This document shows positions 58,527-64,000 of a stretch of 64,000 bases of DNA, piece after piece. The notes under the pieces were generated by a model that did not search any database, was not told the origin of the DNA, and worked only from the letters and a program-made list of their open reading frames with translations. Origin of the DNA: Favolaschia claudopus (lineage: Eukaryota > Basidiomycota > Agaricomycetes > Agaricales > Mycenaceae). Positions within the stretch are counted from its first letter, which is position 1. The number at the start of each line of letters is the position of its first letter. The stretch covers positions 186,001 through 250,000 of the forward strand of contig JAWWNJ010000193.1 of assembly GCA_037176885.1 (NCBI GenBank), written 5' to 3'. The translations under genes and the position numbers were made by a program.

Positions 58527-59818
58527 TTATGAGGCCATGAAATCTCGACGCTTGGGAGTGACGCGTACCAACATACCATCCGCTGCCAGCTGGTGAAATC
58601 GAAGAGTCGCGTCTTCATCCGGATCCATACAAATGTGCGTTAAGCTAAGATGAAAACTTTGAAGCGGGTTGGTGCGCGATTCGCGACGTATGGCAAGCAT
58701 AATATCAAGTAGGGTCTCGTAGTGCTCTGGTTCCATGACCCGTCCTGAATACTGAGATTTTGCAGGTTGGGTAGAATACTTGTTTCTTTATGCAGAGCAT
58801 CGAAGATGGGTGAATCGCCGAGGCCGTAATTGAATAGCACCATTGTGACGAGGCTGCTGAGGGGGCGGAGATATTGAGTCGCTGTCTCGCATGTCCAGTC
58901 GTCGTCCTCAGGAGGAACGCGCATGGCCAGTGATTGCAATGAGGCGGAGGAGCGCGCAAGAAAGGAGGTCATCGACTCGATGGGGATGTCGATGTCGGAA
59001 ACGTGAAGGCTTTCAAGAGCTGGTAGGGTGAGGTATGGGAGGATGAATGAACTGTTATAGCTGTTCTTGCCGTTTTTGCCGTTCGTTATAACCTTTCCAA
59101 GATAGAGGCGTTGCAGTGAGGCGTGAATCAATCGCTTTGCGAGCGGAAAATCTTGTTCCTCGTCTATTTCTTCTGAGTAGTAAATATTGTCGAAATGGCA
59201 CTCTGAGAGTTCTGGCGCTGCGCGCAAGATCCGCATAGATGATTCGATGCTCACAAATGCATCATCCAGTTCCAAGTCCATGGCGTGTACTTTCAAGGTT
59301 TTCAAGGCGGAAAATGGCCCCGGAAATTTCGTAAGAACTTCGACGTCTGAGAGACGCAGGTCCAGAGAGACCAATCGAGTGGCATAACGGTTTACCACCT
59401 CACGAAGAGGGACGTCCACCGAACCTTGTAACGACAAGGTAAGAGGAAGAGATCGCGCTCGTTCGACCCAATTTTCGCAGAATTCGGCGAACTTGGAACG
59501 GCGGGGTTTTGAAGGAACGTGAAGCGTGGCCCAAAGCGCTGGGGTCGAGAGTGCGATATTGCGCCACAAGTGGCTTATTGTGAGGAAAATGACTGGGGGA
59601 TGGCGGCGATGGGAAACAGTGTGTGCGCAGTATTTGAAGATTTGTCCCGATATTTCGAGCGGGAGACGCGCCATAGGATCGCGCTTTGCATTCAGCTCAT
59701 GCTGAGCCTTGCTCCTCAAAGGCCTCAAAGTTTGTAGATGGGTGAGAGCTATCAGTTGAGCATCTATCGCAGTCGAAAGCTCGACGATACGGGTTTCGAG
59801 TTCCTCGATCGAATCCAT
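58527..59818 (-). pseudogene. F-box protein gene (4) with a frameshift near its end
   Basis: The frame from the ATG at 59818 is open to 58640 and encodes an N-terminal coiled coil, F-box ('MARLPLEISGQIFKYCAHTV'), 'LWRNIALSTPALWATLHV', 'NWVERARSLPLTL' and LRR-like repeats. At about 58737 the natural continuation moves to another frame: 58527..58736 reads 'HYETLLDIMLAIRRESR', 'LQSFHLSLTHICMDP' and 'FHQLAADGMLVRV', which is the usual end of this F-box family. So a one- or two-base indel displaces the last 69 codons. As written, the product ends with an unrelated 33-residue tail. A sequencing or assembly error is a realistic alternative. Confidence 0.75.
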
Positions 59819-59849
59819 GTATGGTGGTGGAAGACAAAGACGATATGAT

Positions 59850-60480
59850 TACGGCACAGCTCATCTACTTCTATCGAAAAAACCTCCACAATATCCGCCA
59901 TACTGTTTAGTTAGATGATTTGAGGAACATACAGGAGAGTAGGTTAATATGTCGAGTTTTTGCGCGCTGTGCTGATTCTATCTTTGTAATTGAATAAATC
60001 TGGAGCGAGTGGCTCCTCGTAATGGAGCACTCATAAATCCACTTGGAAAAGGAACGGGTATAATCTGCGCGATGGGCTTGACACGCGATATTTTGCGTGG
60101 ATACGCAGCGAATGCGGAGATTGTCGAGCGCGAATGGAAAAAAGTCAAGCTGCCTCAAATTGAAGATTTGTGGCTATGCGCGGGCCTCGAAAGAACGTCT
60201 TCGAACTGAAAGCTTGAATGATGGGGGACTTGAGAATGTCATCGAAGGGAGATTTGGAGACTTGGCAATGTGGCAAGAGACATAGCGCGGGGTTGACCGT
60301 GTGCTTGTTTTTGCAGCCTACACGGACCATTATTCCATCCAGATCGGCGGTCATATACCGGCAACAAGTCGCGCCAGCGAACGACAGTTTCGGAGAGGAG
60401 CAAGAAATAAGGGAACAGGAACCAAGGAAACGATGTACCGGCTTGGTCGTCTTGGTCGTTCTGTCTCCAACTCGAGCTCG
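59850..60480 (-). repeat. Segmental duplication, copy C (partial)
   Basis: Shares landmarks with copies A and B. 'GATGGGCTTGACACGCGATA' at about 60072 corresponds to 62812 in B and, inverted, about 18050 in A. The block ending 'GCGCCAGCGAACGACAG' at about 60385 corresponds to about 63125 and about 17730. It directly adjoins the upstream side of F-box gene 4, as in the other copies an F-box relic adjoins the same segment. Similarity is not evident beyond about 60500. Confidence 0.7.
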
Positions 60481-61540
60481 AAAAACTTGAAGGTTTTCAA
60501 TCACCTCTTCGCTACCGACATCAGCTTTCGATTCTCTTCGTGCGCATCCCAAGCAACTCTGCCTGGTCGCTGCCGCAAGCACCGAGAACTGCGATTGAGA
60601 AATTTCGACGCCGTCAAGATCATCTCGCGCGACGGCGGCAGAGCCATTGGCGGGCGATACGAGTCATACGACGCTCGTCCTTCCTCTGGGGACAAGATGA
60701 AGGTAGCGACCGCTCACAGTGTTTGGGGGCGGCGGGGCAGCGACCGAGCGTTGTGAAGGGGTATAACGTTTACGTTTCAAGAATGTATGAGCGTCGCCAG
60801 GCCGATGCGCTTTTCCATTGTCCTCCATCGCGTGCAGTCGTTCTGCAATTGCAAAGATGTGCTTGTGAGTGCTCATTCCCTCGTACTCATTCCCAGTTTC
60901 GTCCCAAGTGCACTAGTGAGCACCGATCGTGTTGTTCTGCGGAAATGTCAGCCGTGCTCGTGTGCGGACAAGATCATTAATCAGCAAGAGTGCTTACTTC
61001 AAGTGAATGCTCTCTCCATTCAAAGCCATGCCTTGGCCACAACCTGAACGGAAAGCCTCTGCCGGCGCTTAGCAAGAGATGAAAGCCACAGATCAAGAAG
61101 CCGGTTCACGCCGGAGTAACCGCCGACCAAAAGATATGTCGTCAAAAACGAAAGGAAGGAAAGTGTGCCGGCATGGTCGAGTGGGATGTCGGAGTCCGAC
61201 ATACAGTGTCCATGCTGTCGTGGCGAGGAAGACCGGGACAAGCTTGCTCGCTGCGAACGGGTAGAAATATATGTCGGGTATCCAATCCATTAAAGATTAG
61301 ACTGAAAATCCAGGACGTATATGAAAAGGGGCAGCACGCCCGCAATCCATTGCCACCTAGACGGGATAATGATGAGTGGATTCGGCTGTAAGTACTCGCT
61401 CACGCTGCTCACCCGTATATCCACGACCTTCGAGCATCAACCCCCGAGCCGAAGAGGTATAAAACGATGGTTTCTGTATATGACTGGCGATAGTCGTCAA
61501 CGACGGTAGGTAAGTCCTTCGACATTCTCAGTCACATCGC
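60481..61540 (-). other. Possible membrane-protein gene or fragment
   Basis: The minus strand between about 61400 and 61000 has several hydrophobic stretches in different frames ('WQWIAGVLPLFIYVLD', 'ASKLVPVFLATTAWTLYVGL', 'LSFLSFLTTYLLVGGYSGV'), as expected for a multi-exon polytopic membrane protein. Further minus-strand ORFs at 60501-60876 could be its 3' end. I could not find a splice chain joining them and recognise no family, so this is only a candidate locus. Confidence 0.25.
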
Positions 61541-61779
61541 GTGGAGGGCGGAAACTGTGAAACATACCAGTCACATATTCATGTTATTTGAACGATAACA
61601 GCCTCGATCGCCATTTCGGTGGGGCGCGCGCCAGGCGAGGAGGGAGGGTGTTCGACGCGGCCAGAGAAAGAACCGTCAATATCGTACAGGCGACTGCGAG
61701 TTTTCCGAATGTCCACTCAGGACGGAAACGGGGTACACATCAAAGAGTTGCTCGCCATGACCCCCAGCCCCTTGCAGTC

Positions 61780-63995
61780 CTCTACGCGTCGAGAGCAGCC
61801 TTTTCCTCGACGCTCACGGGTATGTACGCAGTCTGAAAGGTTGAAGGAAAACCATGAAGGAACTCTGGAATCCCACATAAGCGTCGGAAGAGGGAGAACG
61901 AAGTGAAAGCCTGCCTGGAAGATGCGGCGACAGTTGTACCGAAATCAAAACACCCTGCCCGCAGCTGCCCGCGATCCTCTTTGCCGTGCTGTCGTCTCAC
62001 AGAGCGTGAAGCATCCACCGCGCCTCTCGTGCCCGTCCCAAAAGAGAATTCCACCCTTGTAGACTGACCACTTGCTCAGCATGCTCGTTCACGAATCACT
62101 GGACACGCCGACTTGCGGATTCTTGTATGGAAATTATCAGAGGAAGAGAGCGCGCCAGCTCGACCGAATTCTCACAATAATCTCGCGGTTCGGATATGCG
62201 TGAATTCGCAGATTGGCCGCGACGGGTCGAAAGCACACCGCAGGTGACTGACTTTGAGGAGAACAATGGGGGCATGGCGGGATGTGCATGCGAATGTACG
62301 GAGTATCTCGGAATTCCTGCGGAGATTTCGAGGGGCAGGCGCGCCTTACTAGTAGACTCTGTACTTGAATTCAGCTCGCGCCCAGCCTTGCTTCTCGAGC
62401 TTTCTAAGTGTGCAAGAAGTCGGCGTTGGTCGTCTAGAGCGTTTGAGAGTTCGTATGAGTATGCGCTTTCCCAGCGACTCAATGAATTCCAAATCTCCAC
62501 TGTATGAGGACGATGGTGGAAGAGAAGAGGAAAATTACGGCATCAGCTCTCTGTGCAGACATACTCTGTGATCTGCACACTTCAATTCCGCAACGCAGCT
62601 GTGATATGGTACCAGCTCAGGTTAAAGTACATAGGAGGGAGTATGTAAGGACAGTACTTGACGATTATTCCGCCAATCCTTGCGTAGTTGGATCAAAAAA
62701 GGGCGAGAAGTTACGGGGAGGGCAAAGCGAGTGATTCCTCGCAATTTGAGACTGGAGCACTCGGCAACCGACTTCTGGATGGAGCGGGACGTCCGAATTG
62801 TGCGATGGGCTCGACATGCGATATCTTGAGTGGATGTGCGGCGAGCGTTAAGATTGTCAAGCTCGACTGGAAAGCATTGAAAGTTGAGCGCTGACCTGCT
62901 TCAAGGTTGGCGGCTTCGACGGCGGACGCGCGGGCTCTGAGAGGTCTTCAAACCGAAAATATTGGGGACTTGATAATGTCTTTGAAGGGAGATTTGTGAG
63001 TTCGGAGACCTGAAAACGGGGCAAGAGACGGCGGAAGCTGATCGTGTGATCGTCCTCGCAGACGTGCATCATGCCCATCCAGATTGGCGGCCATGTACTG
63101 GCGACAAGTCGCGCCAACAAGTGACAGCTTGACGGGGACCGAGAAATAAGGGATGAGGACTGAGTCTGAGGAACCAAAGGTGCGTACTACGCACAGATTG
63201 CCCATTGAGTCAAGCCCTCAACGACAGCATAGGAAAACCACACAACTTGAAGCTCTCCAAAACGAGGAACCTCTGCAACTGCCAGAAGATGGAGAGGAGG
63301 GGGAGTATATATCGACGGTGCCGTCGAACAAATGTCGAGTGGGCGCTAGATCCGTGTATATGAGCTGACGAAGGATTGTGCAGGAGGCAAAGCACGCACC
63401 TCACAGAAACCCAGGACAGCTCACAATCGTGCCGTGGACGTCGCGCGACGACAAAAGACCGCCCCTTCAGCTGGAACATCCGTCAGCTCGGAGCAGCGAT
63501 TCGGGACATTCTGGCCGGCGACCAATTCTAACCTGGCCACTTGATCTCCAGCGTCGCAACACCACCTCAAGTATGGCCGTATTCCACCTCCTTCCCTCGG
63601 ACATCGAGCCGTATGGTCCTCGCGCTTTGAAGAGGATAACATGACAGTGGGAGAGATGTGCGGAGGGTCGACATAGACCGAGAGTATGACCATATGACTG
63701 GAATCAATTCTAAACAGACAGGCGGATCGTCAGTGGAAACTTCACCTACGAAGGCCTGGTACACACACACCGTTTCGCCCGGATACTTGCATGATCGCGC
63801 CCTTTCAGGCAGATTATTAGTAGCGAATTCGGGGGCGAGTGGTGGTAAGGCTCACGACCCAAGCCGGAGGCATATGATGACGATCCATCTGGTCTTAAAA
63901 AGGCAAAAGATGTTTCGTGGTCGCGGCCGATGTGTTATTATCTTCCGTTTTGAGCTCTGATATTCCGGAGTCGATGTTGGACACTGCAGCTGAGC
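61780..63995 (-). repeat. Segmental duplication, copy B (inverted relative to A)
   Basis: The reverse complement of this stretch parallels 16850-19110 over its whole length: the 'GTACAACTGTCGCCGCAT' block (61921-61945), the F-box relic, the 62640-62930 block, the 63000-63200 block and the 63560-63930 block. By eye identity is roughly 75-85% with indels. It reaches the window edge, so its true end is unknown. All ORFs are broken. Confidence 0.75.
62096..62500 (-). pseudogene. F-box protein relic
   Basis: The minus frame of 134 codons keeps the coiled coil ('ALDDQRRLLAHLESSRSKAG'), 'ARLPLEISAGIPRYSVHSH' (F-box start) and 'YCENSVELARSLPLIISI', parallel to F-box gene 4. The LRR part is missing and the helix-2 region is shortened. 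It is part of duplication copy B. Confidence 0.7.
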
Positions 63996-64000
63996 GTCTC

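Noticed and set aside
1..64000. tRNA, rRNA genes or CRISPR arrays
   Set aside because: No B-box/A-box pair, rRNA-like block or regularly spaced short repeat with unique spacers was found by eye; an automated tRNA scan would be needed to exclude tRNAs fully.

Overview
This window is nuclear DNA of a fungus, most likely a mushroom-forming basidiomycete (Agaricomycetes). The reasons are dense, very short GT-AG introns (35 to 104 nt) in nearly every gene, several basidiomycete-type F-box/LRR proteins, a DUF6699-like protein, proline/serine-rich C2H2 regulators and small secreted proteins. Gene models were assembled by hand from exon frames, splice sites and phase. All multi-exon models close in frame, but none is backed by transcripts.

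Region 1 (1-24.7 kb) is sparse. It is dominated by a family of four C2H2 zinc-finger genes at 2.9-4.3 (+), 6.3-7.5 (-), 10.3-11.9 (-) and 20.9-22.5 kb (+). All four share the same plan: a short Q/S-rich first exon, a Pro/Ser-rich domain, an acidic patch, an 'IETIP' element, two fingers carried partly on exons of exactly 35 and 47 nt, and usually a C-terminal motif (FAE...RW...NV). Between them lie the 3' part of a membrane-protein gene, a roughly 280-bp tandem repeat, decayed ORFs, and one copy (about 16.85-19.1 kb) of a segmental duplication. A short-chain dehydrogenase-like gene closes the region, with CRE-like sites upstream.

Region 2 (25-38 kb) holds an intact F-box gene, a mucin-like single-pass membrane protein with a C-terminal SH3 domain (Fus1-like layout), a small glycine-rich gene with a GC-AG intron, a 3.0-kb non-autonomous DNA element with inverted repeats and inverted CTGTAG-type subterminal arrays, and a DUF6699-like gene.

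Region 3 (39-57.5 kb) is gene-dense. It has two small secreted proteins, a pectin methylesterase with a 10-nt microexon, an O-fucosyltransferase-like type II membrane protein, a capsular-polysaccharide/GT32-like glycosyltransferase, a dimeric alpha/beta-barrel (ABM-like) protein, two F-box genes, a mitochondrial S-adenosylmethionine carrier, a HOS3-type histone deacetylase and a conserved hypothetical. Housekeeping genes (carrier, deacetylase) sit directly beside lineage-specific ones (F-box).

Region 4 (57.5-64 kb) contains a frameshifted F-box gene followed by two further copies of the duplicated segment. The copy at 61.8-64 kb is inverted relative to the one at 16.85-19.1 kb, so related sequence brackets most of the window about 43 kb apart. 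F-box relics lie inside these duplicates.
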